A DNA stretch of 64,000 nucleotides, from NCBI GenBank assembly GCA_019637435.1, contig JAHBVO010000001.1, forward strand, positions 372,001 through 436,000. Reading direction: 5' to 3'. The notes beneath the pieces are model-generated. The model was not told where the DNA came from. It was given only the letters and a program-made list of their open reading frames with translations, and did no database searches. Of the stretch, positions 42,681-51,122 are shown piece after piece. This DNA comes from Candidatus Obscuribacterales bacterium. GTDB taxonomy: Bacteria > Cyanobacteriota > Vampirovibrionia > Obscuribacterales > Obscuribacteraceae. Position numbers and translations under genes: made by a program. Position 1 is the first letter of the stretch. Each line of letters opens with the position of its first letter.

Positions 42681-44725
42681 TTTGCACCTTGAGCGGTATC
42701 AATAGATTCTACTACCACGCTGGGACTGCCCGCTGAAAGCCTGACTCCGAGGGCGGAGATTCCGTTATGTTTATTCCAATCAGCGATGCCCTTTGTCTCA
42801 GCGATCAGCTTTGCTCGCCTCGCATCGATTACTGGTTGAAACGGCTGCAATTCTATGGAGCCGACTTCATCGCTATCTTTTCCCTTGAACACCAGCGATA
42901 GACCGTTTGATTTCGACTGCGGGTCGGTGGCAGACTGCGACGGAGTGCAGGTAACTTCCAGGTCGCCGGCTTTTGTAGGATCCAGGTATTCTCGCATGGG
43001 AAGCCAGACAGTGATGTCCTTTTTAGATCCGGAGTTCAGCCGGACACCGGAAGAAACTAACTCATAAAAGGGCTCCCCGCTCTGTACTTGAGCCCATTCT
43101 GCCGCTTTAATTCCGACTGCCTCAACTGGCTCTACTCGGATTTTTTCATTCACTTTCAGATGGGTCTGGCGAACTCCTGAATAGTAGATCGGCATGAGAC
43201 GACCATTCTCGTAGGACCAAACGTAAAAGTCCGTCACCTTCGCAGCCGGATCTGAAGAGCTTTTCTGTTCGACTTTATTTACTCGAATAAAAGCGGAAGG
43301 CAATCTTCGGTTTGTTTCAACTTCCAGTGGCTGTCCTGTCAGTGGCGAGCAAAGCATCGCTTGAAGGATGGTTTCCTCCCGGTCTCTCCGCTCTACGAGC
43401 GCAGCTCCCGGTGAGTCTAGTTTCTTCCGCCGTCCGCCAAAGACGAAATCCAGGGGAGGATTGATAATTGCAAGTTTTCCGGCGGTCTTTTCCATTCGCT
43501 TAGTCAATTCGACTTTGAATAAGCCAAGTTCGCGAGCCTGATCGTAATTTTTGCGGACGTCTTCAGCGACCACTACGCCCCAGAGGACGACAATAGCGGA
43601 TATGATGCAGGAGCCTGTGAATGTCAGAAACAGACGCGCTTTTCGGTTCAGTGTATCGACGGCCGGAAGTGCTGCCAGCGCTAAAAGAATACAGACCGGA
43701 GGGGAAAGAAAGATGCCGGCTACGGCATAGGCGCTCGACGCTCCGAGATTGAGAATGCTCCATGCTGCCAGGGACGAGGCTGACCAGACGAGGGCAAACA
43801 AAATGGGGCGCAACCAGAGAGAACCAATCACAAGTCTTAACGTGGCGATACCGAATGTGGTGACTGTTAAAATCGGCAAGAGTTTTTGAACGTATTTAAG
43901 TTCGGTTTCGCCCGAAAAGATGGCGCTGAGAAATGACATCGCAGTCTGGGTGGAAGGTCTGGTGGACAGCATTAATGCTGAGTGGGGGACCAGGAACAGC
44001 ATCGTGGCGAGAAAGTAAACACTCAGTCCAACGTACGACCTGAGTGGACCACTTGCGTTGCGCTTTTCGGTTTCCGCAATGAACGATCGCGAGAATGCCA
44101 ACCCCAACATGGCGACAACGATGCCGGTCGAATCGCAGACGCCAGCCAGTATGAGGCTCAAGAGAGCCAGCAAGTAGTAACCGTTTTCTCGAAGCAACCG
44201 GAAGCGCAAATCTAAAAACACGGCGAACAAACCGAAAAAATTCGCCAGCAGAGCAGGGAGCATCGTCACCGGCATCGTGAGTGAATTGTTGTGAGGAATC
44301 AAAAGATAAAGCAGCGCGGCAAACAGAGCAGACGATGCGCCTATTCGGTTTCCGTACCTGATGGTGATGTCCAGGGTGATTAAACCGACAGACATTGCCG
44401 TCAGTGATGTCACGACGAAACTGACGGTTCGATACCACCAGGCATGATGGTTGAACAGCATCAGTTGAATGTAGAACAGCGGGTTCGAATTAAGACCGAC
44501 TTCGAACGGTATGTTGGGAACTCCGTCTGTAAGCATCTTTCCGACGGCAATATATTCCTGGGGAAGGAATCTGGTGGCAAAGAACTCCTGCACAACCAGG
44601 GCTAGAAGAACGAGGGTGAGAAGAAAGCCGAGGAAAAACTGGATTCGCGTTGATTTCCAGTCGAAAGTGGCAACCTCTAGAGCGAGTTTGTAATCATCTT
44701 TTTTTTCTGCGGTTCGATTGCTCAA
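42677..44725 (-). CDS. Large membrane protein of unknown function (682 aa)
   Basis: Not confidently recognised. About 10-11 transmembrane segments fill residues 25-385, preceded by a short cytoplasmic N-terminus. The ~290-residue C-terminal part is soluble and beta-rich, probably outside. The early loop with EFFATRFLPQEYIAVGKMLTDGVPNIPFEVGLNSNPLFYIQLMLFNHHAWWYR has the look of GT-C glycosyltransferase-like architecture, and its neighbour is clearer in this respect. It overlaps the AI-2E gene by four bases and follows the 874-residue gene by eight, so the three form one operon. Confidence 0.65.
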   Translation of the reverse strand: MSNRTAEKKDDYKLALEVATFDWKSTRIQFFLGFLLTLVLLALVVQEFFATRFLPQEYIAVGKMLTDGVPNIPFEVGLNSNPLFYIQLMLFNHHAWWYRTVSFVVTSLTAMSVGLITLDITIRYGNRIGASSALFAALLYLLIPHNNSLTMPVTMLPALLANFFGLFAVFLDLRFRLLRENGYYLLALLSLILAGVCDSTGIVVAMLGLAFSRSFIAETEKRNASGPLRSYVGLSVYFLATMLFLVPHSALMLSTRPSTQTAMSFLSAIFSGETELKYVQKLLPILTVTTFGIATLRLVIGSLWLRPILFALVWSASSLAAWSILNLGASSAYAVAGIFLSPPVCILLALAALPAVDTLNRKARLFLTFTGSCIISAIVVLWGVVVAEDVRKNYDQARELGLFKVELTKRMEKTAGKLAIINPPLDFVFGGRRKKLDSPGAALVERRDREETILQAMLCSPLTGQPLEVETNRRLPSAFIRVNKVEQKSSSDPAAKVTDFYVWSYENGRLMPIYYSGVRQTHLKVNEKIRVEPVEAVGIKAAEWAQVQSGEPFYELVSSGVRLNSGSKKDITVWLPMREYLDPTKAGDLEVTCTPSQSATDPQSKSNGLSLVFKGKDSDEVGSIELQPFQPVIDARRAKLIAETKGIADWNKHNGISALGVRLSAGSPSVVVESIDTAQGAK

Positions 44726-44733
44726 GCTGCTTC

Positions 44734-47358
44734 TCAGTGGCTTAGTTGAAACATAATCGGGTCAGAGAAATAGCCTACTACTTCTCCCTCGAGTCCTACC
44801 GCTGCCATTCTTAATTCGTAAAATCCTGCTCCTCCGAGATCTTTCAAGCTAAATTCCTGTCCTGCTTCGTGCAAGTCGTTTCTAATCCAGGTTTTGAGGG
44901 CTTTCGGACAGGCACTGGCATCTCGGTAAGTGTTGCTGTAGTGCTCAAACCAGGCATCAGGCTTAGAAATTTCAAATAATGTTTTAGTCGCTCCAGCGAC
45001 TTTCGTCGCGTCGAATGAAAATCGCCCGATCTTTCCGCCGGCGCGGGCAACTCCGCTTTCGTCCTCGGTAAAGTTGCCGGCGGTTTCCAGAACCGGTATG
45101 CAGTCTGAGCCGCTCACGATCGAGACTCCGTGGACTGTAACGCTTGCTCCAGGCAGTGGCGATTCGATTGCGATGCGATGGACCTCTCCTCTGCTCAGCC
45201 ACTTCTTATGCTCTGACACGTGTATGCGCATTTTGTAGAGCTTACCGTCGGAAGGAACGGTCGTGATCAGGTTTTGCGCATCGTTTGACTGTAACGAAAC
45301 AGCGCCGGACCATCGCACGACGACTGGAATGGAACCGCCTGCGGTGCCGCCGTCCTTACTGGTTGCAGACAAACAAACGTCGAGAAAGTCTACGGCTGTT
45401 GGTTGAATGTCTAGTGCTGGTGTCAGTAGCTGGACGGCGTATGGGACTCGATGACCGCCGAGCGGTGGGACTTTCCCTCTGTCCGAAATATTTTTTTCGC
45501 CCGGTTTTAAAAGTGGATTTCCTCGGGCATCAATGTCGATTGGCTTCAAGTCCTGACATTTTTCGTCTAGTTTGATTTCAGAATCTGCAGTCTTCAGTTC
45601 GATTGGAACCAATTTTTCATCTTCGCGGTCCCAGAAAACAAAATGCGTTTTCGAAGTCGGTGAGAGCAGCCGGCGCACTCTGGAAATTCTAATCAAGTCA
45701 TCATCACCGAATAGGACCGGTTCAAAAGTTCGCACTCGTCGGAAGATGTTGGATTCGTTCAACGGTGGTGCTAGAAGAACTGAGAGAGTTGCCGCGTTAT
45801 AGAGCATGTGAGCGCCCTTGTATTTATGCGGTAAATTCAGTAAAGCTATGTCGTCAGTGGGTGGAGCGTTATTAACCTGCTTGTCGAGAGCGTCCCGAAG
45901 CAAGCGCAGCTCTGACCCGGCTTGAACCCAGGCTGAATTATTTCCGAATGCTATGTAACCGTAGAAGGCAACGATTGAAAGAGCCGCAACAGACGAGAGT
46001 GCGCTGAGTGCCACCATGGGCGGTGATACAGGAGATTTTCGGGCAGCGGCTTCCACCTTTTCAAAGTTCCACATAGGAGCCAAGAAGGCTGCGATCAGGA
46101 GGCACAACGGAGCTGTTCCCACGTAGATAAATCTGGAGCCCTGTAATGATTCCGTGAGATTCCATACGGGTATCGTCGGTATCATCACGAGGAGAAACCA
46201 GAGTCCAGCAAAGGCGATAGTTTTAAATATAAGCAGCTTGTTTTGGCTATAGAAGAAACGAGCCAGAAAGAGCGCCAACGTGATGCCGTACAGTATGGAT
46301 AGCGGCCTCACAATTCTTTTGATTGGGTCGAAAACTTCCGCGTTCAAAGGAAAGATTACTCGGTGCGCCGAGGCGAATGAGAATATTCTGGACAGTGTCG
46401 ACTCTGAAAGTCCTTCGCCTATTGAACCTTGATACCCGCCTGTGACTGAGCCCAGTGCGAGTGTTCTCACAACCGCGTAAATCACTAAAATCAGCCACAG
46501 TTGCCATGTTTCCACAAATGCTTTCGGTATGGCTGCAAAGAAACCTGGTTTTTTTCCGTCCTCGTTAGAGCGGGGAAAGAGCACCATAAGTAATACCAGT
46601 GCCGGAGGTAAAGTTACCGCCATCTCCTTTGAAATCAAGCTGATGACAAAGAAGGTAAACGCGAGCACTGTATAACGTATTTTTTTTGCGTCGACGGTTC
46701 TCCTCGACTTCAAGAAGAGCCACATTGATAGCAAGTAGAAAGCGCAGCAGACACTGTCCACGCGCGCTATTATCCAGCTCACTACCTCTGCGTGCAGAGG
46801 GTGAACTGCAAATAGCATGGCCGACAGCAGGGGCAAGAGTGTCGAAGCGTAAAAACTTTGGTCGTCCAAACCGTTCGCAGCAAGCGGTTTTTCGCTATTC
46901 CGGCGAAATAATAGTGTGCACTCTTTTACAACAAGGAAAAGACCGATCGTCGACAGACATTGGTAAATAAAGTTGGTGATGTGATAGCCGAGTGGGCTGA
47001 ATCCGAACAGGGCGCGGTCGAAAGCGAGGGTCACCGATATAAAGGGGCGATAAAAGTTCGTTCCTTCTGTTTGTAACCAAGTTGAGTAAAAGTTTTTCAA
47101 CAAAAGGTCAGCATGACCGTTGAAAACCTCCTGTAGCCAGGCTACATGGACGAAATCGTCGGCGAGGAAGTAGCCGCCAAGGGTTTGCCAGTGGCAAGCC
47201 AAATTTACGACCACCAGTAACGCGATGGCGGCTGAATTGTGATCGTTTAACCAGATAAGCCACTCGTAAAGCGAAAAAGGTCGAGCGCTGCGGCTTGCTG
47301 GCGGTCGTGTAAGCACGTCTGAGGACATGGAGGAAAGTCCGAGGATGGATTTAGACAC
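44734..47358 (-). CDS. TMTC/GT-C-like membrane glycosyltransferase candidate (874 aa)
   Basis: The N-terminal half has ~11 transmembrane segments with the DUF1736/TMTC-style pattern: a first loop FLADDFVHVAWLQEVFNG with the acidic pair expected of GT-C enzymes, then FYRPFISVTLAFDRALFGFSPLGYHITNF, and HPLHAEVVSWIIARVDSVCCAFYLLSMWLFLK. The C-terminal ~370 residues are soluble and beta-rich, presumably periplasmic. GT-C enzymes transfer sugars from lipid carriers to proteins or glycans outside the membrane. The family call is by pattern only. It is first in an operon with the 682-residue protein and the AI-2E transporter. Confidence 0.65.
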   Translation of the reverse strand: MSKSILGLSSMSSDVLTRPPASRSARPFSLYEWLIWLNDHNSAAIALLVVVNLACHWQTLGGYFLADDFVHVAWLQEVFNGHADLLLKNFYSTWLQTEGTNFYRPFISVTLAFDRALFGFSPLGYHITNFIYQCLSTIGLFLVVKECTLLFRRNSEKPLAANGLDDQSFYASTLLPLLSAMLFAVHPLHAEVVSWIIARVDSVCCAFYLLSMWLFLKSRRTVDAKKIRYTVLAFTFFVISLISKEMAVTLPPALVLLMVLFPRSNEDGKKPGFFAAIPKAFVETWQLWLILVIYAVVRTLALGSVTGGYQGSIGEGLSESTLSRIFSFASAHRVIFPLNAEVFDPIKRIVRPLSILYGITLALFLARFFYSQNKLLIFKTIAFAGLWFLLVMIPTIPVWNLTESLQGSRFIYVGTAPLCLLIAAFLAPMWNFEKVEAAARKSPVSPPMVALSALSSVAALSIVAFYGYIAFGNNSAWVQAGSELRLLRDALDKQVNNAPPTDDIALLNLPHKYKGAHMLYNAATLSVLLAPPLNESNIFRRVRTFEPVLFGDDDLIRISRVRRLLSPTSKTHFVFWDREDEKLVPIELKTADSEIKLDEKCQDLKPIDIDARGNPLLKPGEKNISDRGKVPPLGGHRVPYAVQLLTPALDIQPTAVDFLDVCLSATSKDGGTAGGSIPVVVRWSGAVSLQSNDAQNLITTVPSDGKLYKMRIHVSEHKKWLSRGEVHRIAIESPLPGASVTVHGVSIVSGSDCIPVLETAGNFTEDESGVARAGGKIGRFSFDATKVAGATKTLFEISKPDAWFEHYSNTYRDASACPKALKTWIRNDLHEAGQEFSLKDLGGAGFYELRMAAVGLEGEVVGYFSDPIMFQLSH

Positions 47359-47470
47359 ATGATACCGGTCATGTGCACGAGAAAACTTTTTGTTGTTTTA
47401 GGTTATAACGATGGGTAAATGCTAGTCTCGTAAGCCTTAAGATAGTCTGGTTCATCGACCTTCAACGAAA

Positions 47471-48889
47471 TTGAGTAAAGCAAGCAAATTGACGTTTCCG
47501 AACGGCTTCCTCTGGGGGGCTGCTACCTCACATTTCCAGATTGAGGGATATTCTGCTGAAATGCAGGCCCAGTTGTCCGACTGGTCATCCTGGATGTCAA
47601 TGCCGGCTAAGATTGTGGACGGCAGCACTGCTGAATTTGCGTGTGATTTTGTTAATAGATATCCGGACGATATCGATCTGCTGGAAGCGCTCAAGTTGAA
47701 TGCGTTTCGCATTAGCATCAATTGGCCTGCGATATTGAAGGATGAGCCGGGAGGCGAGTCCACGAGCCAGGAACTTGACCCTGAGGCTGTCGCATACTAT
47801 CGAAAGCTGCTCACAGACTTGCAAGCGCGTGGGATCAAAACCTTTGTGACCTTGTTCCATTTCTGCCTGCCGACCTGGATAGCGGCCAGAGGCGGCTGGA
47901 CTAGCCCGGTTGCAGCGGAGCAGTTCGGCATCTTCACGCAGAAGATTGTGGAGGCTCTGGGCGACAAAGTCGATTTCTGGCTAACCATCAACGAACCCAT
48001 GGCGTATGCCTATCAAAGCTATGTGAGCGGTCAGTGGACGCCGGGGCACGTGAGCGACTATCTCTCAGCGTTCAAAACGATAAAGAACATGCTGGTCGGG
48101 CACGTGCACGCTTACAACGCTATCAAAGCGAGCTACCCGCAGGCACAGGTCAGTTACACGAATCACTGGCGACCCTTTTCGCCGGAGAAGCCGCTTAGTC
48201 CGCTGGATCACATGGTCTGCATGGTTCGAGATAACGTTTTCAATCATCTTTTCCCGGCCAGCATCCAATCAGGTGTTTACAGTTTGCCGCCGCCACTGTC
48301 ATTCTTCAAAGAAATTCGGGAACTGGAAGGACCGATACCCGGTCTCAAAGACAGCATCGATTACCTTGGTATCAACTACTACACAAGGGAAATTTCGCGT
48401 TTCAAACCGTCCTGGCCGCCGGATTTGTTTGGCGAAGCCTCGCCGAAACCGCTTTTGAAAACAAATGCGCTTGGTTGGGAAACATACCCTGAGGGTTTGT
48501 ATCAAATTCTCACCCATGACGTGAAACCTTATTTGAAGAGTTCCTCCGGAAAGACTCGCGAGATTTACATTACGGAAAACGGCTATGCCGAGTGTTTCGA
48601 AAGCCAACTAGTAGAAGGCGATTGGTCTCTCGAAGATGTGGAGCGCGTGGAGTACATGACGCAGCATCTGGAAGCAATTCATGAGGCAATTCGGGCCGGT
48701 TCGCCGGTGCGAGGGTATTTGCACTGGTCGCTTCTTGATAATTTTGAGTGGGCCGAGGGTCTGCAGCAGCGCTTCGGTCTGGTGCGGGTCAGTTATCCGG
48801 ATCAGAAGCGCCAACCACGCAAGAGTGCATACGTGTATGCTGATATTGCCGCTGAAAATGCATTGACTAAAAAATCAACTTCGCAATAA
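47471..48889 (+). CDS. Glycoside hydrolase family 1 (beta-glucosidase type)
   Basis: A cytoplasmic beta-glycosidase (472 aa). The GH1 N-terminal FLWGAATSHFQIEG, acid/base Glu175 in LTINEPMAYAYQ, nucleophile Glu369 in YITENGYAE and the C-terminal GYLHWSLLDNFEWAEGLQQRFGLV are all present, so it should be active. The start is a TTG at 47471 (MSKASKLTFP), since no ATG fits before the conserved FPNGFLWG. Likely substrates are cellobiose-like disaccharides or aryl glucosides. No sugar transporter is adjacent. Confidence 0.93.
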   Translation: MSKASKLTFPNGFLWGAATSHFQIEGYSAEMQAQLSDWSSWMSMPAKIVDGSTAEFACDFVNRYPDDIDLLEALKLNAFRISINWPAILKDEPGGESTSQELDPEAVAYYRKLLTDLQARGIKTFVTLFHFCLPTWIAARGGWTSPVAAEQFGIFTQKIVEALGDKVDFWLTINEPMAYAYQSYVSGQWTPGHVSDYLSAFKTIKNMLVGHVHAYNAIKASYPQAQVSYTNHWRPFSPEKPLSPLDHMVCMVRDNVFNHLFPASIQSGVYSLPPPLSFFKEIRELEGPIPGLKDSIDYLGINYYTREISRFKPSWPPDLFGEASPKPLLKTNALGWETYPEGLYQILTHDVKPYLKSSSGKTREIYITENGYAECFESQLVEGDWSLEDVERVEYMTQHLEAIHEAIRAGSPVRGYLHWSLLDNFEWAEGLQQRFGLVRVSYPDQKRQPRKSAYVYADIAAENALTKKSTSQ

Positions 48890-48966
48890 CAATCTCCTAA
48901 CATCAAAGTAATAAAACAACCATAGAAATTGATTCCGGACAGACAACCACGTGAGGAAAAACGGAA

Positions 48967-51063
48967 ATGACTCTTGCTAAGCCGCCGTCTGTGGACGAAA
49001 TTGCTTCCGGTTTATTCAAACTCAATCGAGTGGTGACACTACCAGCGGTGCTGGCTCTGGCAATGACCATTTGCTGTTCGTTCATTTATCCACTGGTGCT
49101 CCGCACACCGGGCGGATCAGAAATTGCTGTGTTTCAGAGCAATTCGGCCGCACTGGCCGCCGAAGAGGTCCATGTTCGTGCCCATCTGGTCACCGAGAGT
49201 AAGACGATTAAACCGGGAAGTGAGTTTCTGCTCGGGGTCGCATTCGATATCCAACCCGGCTGGCACATCTACTACAAAGAATGCGGTGATGCCGGCATGC
49301 CGACGTCGATTGAGTGGAAGTTGCCGCCAGGATTCACCCATGGCGATTTGCTCTGGGAGAAGCCGCATAAATTCGTGGACTCCGGAATAACCACGTATGG
49401 CTATGCGAATAAAACGTTTATCGCGACTAAGGTGACTGCGCCCGCTGACTTGCCGAAAGACCAGCCTGTGAAAATCGATGCTTCGCTGAGCTGGTTGTCG
49501 TGCAAAGAAATTTGTTTGCCTGGCAAGGCCAGCATAACTACTGACGTACCGGTCTCCGATGCGCAGCCCGATAAGGCGAATGCGGCACAATTTTCATCAG
49601 TAGGCTGGACCGGTGATGTAACGAAGTTGTCCGATGAGAGCGGTCACGAAGTTACTCCGCTTGTCGCGAGTGCGAGTTCCGGCAACGGACCTGGTACTCC
49701 CGCCACCGCCGGTGATGCTGCAACGGGAGGAGCAACAGATTCCACTCTTGATGAAATTTTCGGTAAGAAAGATCAAGAAGGCTCTGCCGAGGGCGTCGGC
49801 TATTACCTGGGGTTTGCGCTACTGGGCGGATTGATACTCAATGTGATGCCGTGCGTTCTACCTGTTATTGCCATCAAGGTTATGAGCTTCATCGAGCAAG
49901 CTGATGAAGAACCAGCGCGAGTTCGACTTCTCGGGCTGACGTTTTCAGCAGGCATAATGTCCTCCTTTCTGGCGCTGGCAGCCATTGTTCTCGGTATTCG
50001 AGCGGCGGGGCAATCAGTCGGCTGGGGGTTTCAATTTCAATATCCTGGTTTCGTAATTTTGATGAGCACCATCGTCCTCTTACTAGCACTGAGCCTGTTC
50101 GGATTGTTTTACATCTCTTTCAATGCAGGTCAAGATGGGCTTGATAAGCTGGCTTCCAAGGAAGGGTTTGTTGGAACCTTCTTTAAGGGGGTTCTCGCCA
50201 CGACTCTTTCAACTCCTTGTACCGCTCCATTTCTCGGCACCGCGCTCGGTTTCGCCTTTGCGCAGCCGGCCTGGGTCGTGTTTGGGATTTTCTTCATGAG
50301 TGGGCTGGGGATGTCTCTGCCATATCTGTTGTTCACTGCCTTCCCTCAGCTCATGAAGTTCTGTCCGCGACCCGGTGTATGGATGGAGAAATTCAAAGAA
50401 TCTATGGGTTTCGTTTTAATGGCGACTGTTGTCTGGCTGCTGTTCGTTCTCGGTCAGCAAGTCGGTCCGGAAGGACAGATGTGGGCTTCGTACTTCCTGC
50501 TAACGGTTGCCCTCGCTTCCTGGATAATCAGTAGATACACAGATCTGACAAGCTCGAACGAACGCAAGATCAAAGTCTGGTCTATTGCTGGCGTAATCGC
50601 AATTGCAGGTGGCTATTTCTTTATCGTCAACCAGCCCTCGATAGCTCTTTCTCTGGGTGGCGTGTCTTCTAAAGAGACGACGGCTCAGAACTCGAATTCC
50701 GAAGGTATTGACTGGAAGCCGTTTTCAATCACGTCTCTAAAAGATGCGGTAGGTCAAAACAAAACTATTTTTCTGGACTTCACAGCCGATTGGTGTTTGA
50801 CGTGCAAGTCGAATGAGAAACTGTTTTTGAACACCGCCGAGGTCAAAAACAAATTGCGCGACCTGAAAGTGGAGACGATGCAGGCTGACTGGACAACGCA
50901 GGATCCGGATATTTCGAAAATCTTGAATCGATTCGGTCGATCGGGAGTGCCACTATATGTGGTTATCCCTGCAGGACGCCCGAAAGAACACATTGTTCTT
51001 CCCGAAGTTATTAATCAGAAGATGGTTTTGGATGCGCTGGATAAGGCCGGACCCAGCAAGTAG
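48967..51063 (+). CDS. dsbD: Thiol:disulfide interchange protein DsbD
   Basis: Carries electrons from cytoplasmic thioredoxin to the periplasm. All three modules are present in 698 residues: a signal or anchor segment (about 25-45), the N-terminal periplasmic domain (about 65-210, ending with the SCKEICLPG cysteine pair), an eight-TM CcdA-like core (about 275-560) whose paired cysteines sit in NVMPCVLPVIAIKV and STPCTAPFLG, and a C-terminal thioredoxin domain with active site Cys610/Cys613 in ADWCLTC. It is transcribed alone, with a bidirectional terminator after it. Confidence 0.95.
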   Translation: MTLAKPPSVDEIASGLFKLNRVVTLPAVLALAMTICCSFIYPLVLRTPGGSEIAVFQSNSAALAAEEVHVRAHLVTESKTIKPGSEFLLGVAFDIQPGWHIYYKECGDAGMPTSIEWKLPPGFTHGDLLWEKPHKFVDSGITTYGYANKTFIATKVTAPADLPKDQPVKIDASLSWLSCKEICLPGKASITTDVPVSDAQPDKANAAQFSSVGWTGDVTKLSDESGHEVTPLVASASSGNGPGTPATAGDAATGGATDSTLDEIFGKKDQEGSAEGVGYYLGFALLGGLILNVMPCVLPVIAIKVMSFIEQADEEPARVRLLGLTFSAGIMSSFLALAAIVLGIRAAGQSVGWGFQFQYPGFVILMSTIVLLLALSLFGLFYISFNAGQDGLDKLASKEGFVGTFFKGVLATTLSTPCTAPFLGTALGFAFAQPAWVVFGIFFMSGLGMSLPYLLFTAFPQLMKFCPRPGVWMEKFKESMGFVLMATVVWLLFVLGQQVGPEGQMWASYFLLTVALASWIISRYTDLTSSNERKIKVWSIAGVIAIAGGYFFIVNQPSIALSLGGVSSKETTAQNSNSEGIDWKPFSITSLKDAVGQNKTIFLDFTADWCLTCKSNEKLFLNTAEVKNKLRDLKVETMQADWTTQDPDISKILNRFGRSGVPLYVVIPAGRPKEHIVLPEVINQKMVLDALDKAGPSK

Positions 51064-51080
51064 CGGTTCTGCAAAGTAAA

Positions 51081-51107
51081 AACCGGACTTGCTAATCAAG
51101 TCCGGTT
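51081..51107. terminator. Bidirectional terminator between dsbD and the Roadblock gene
   Basis: A perfect 11-bp stem AACCGGACTTG/CAAGTCCGGTT with a 5-base loop. It lies between two convergent genes (stops at 51063 and 51123), with short T runs on both sides. Confidence 0.85.
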
Positions 51108-51122
51108 TCAGCAGTTTTCAAT

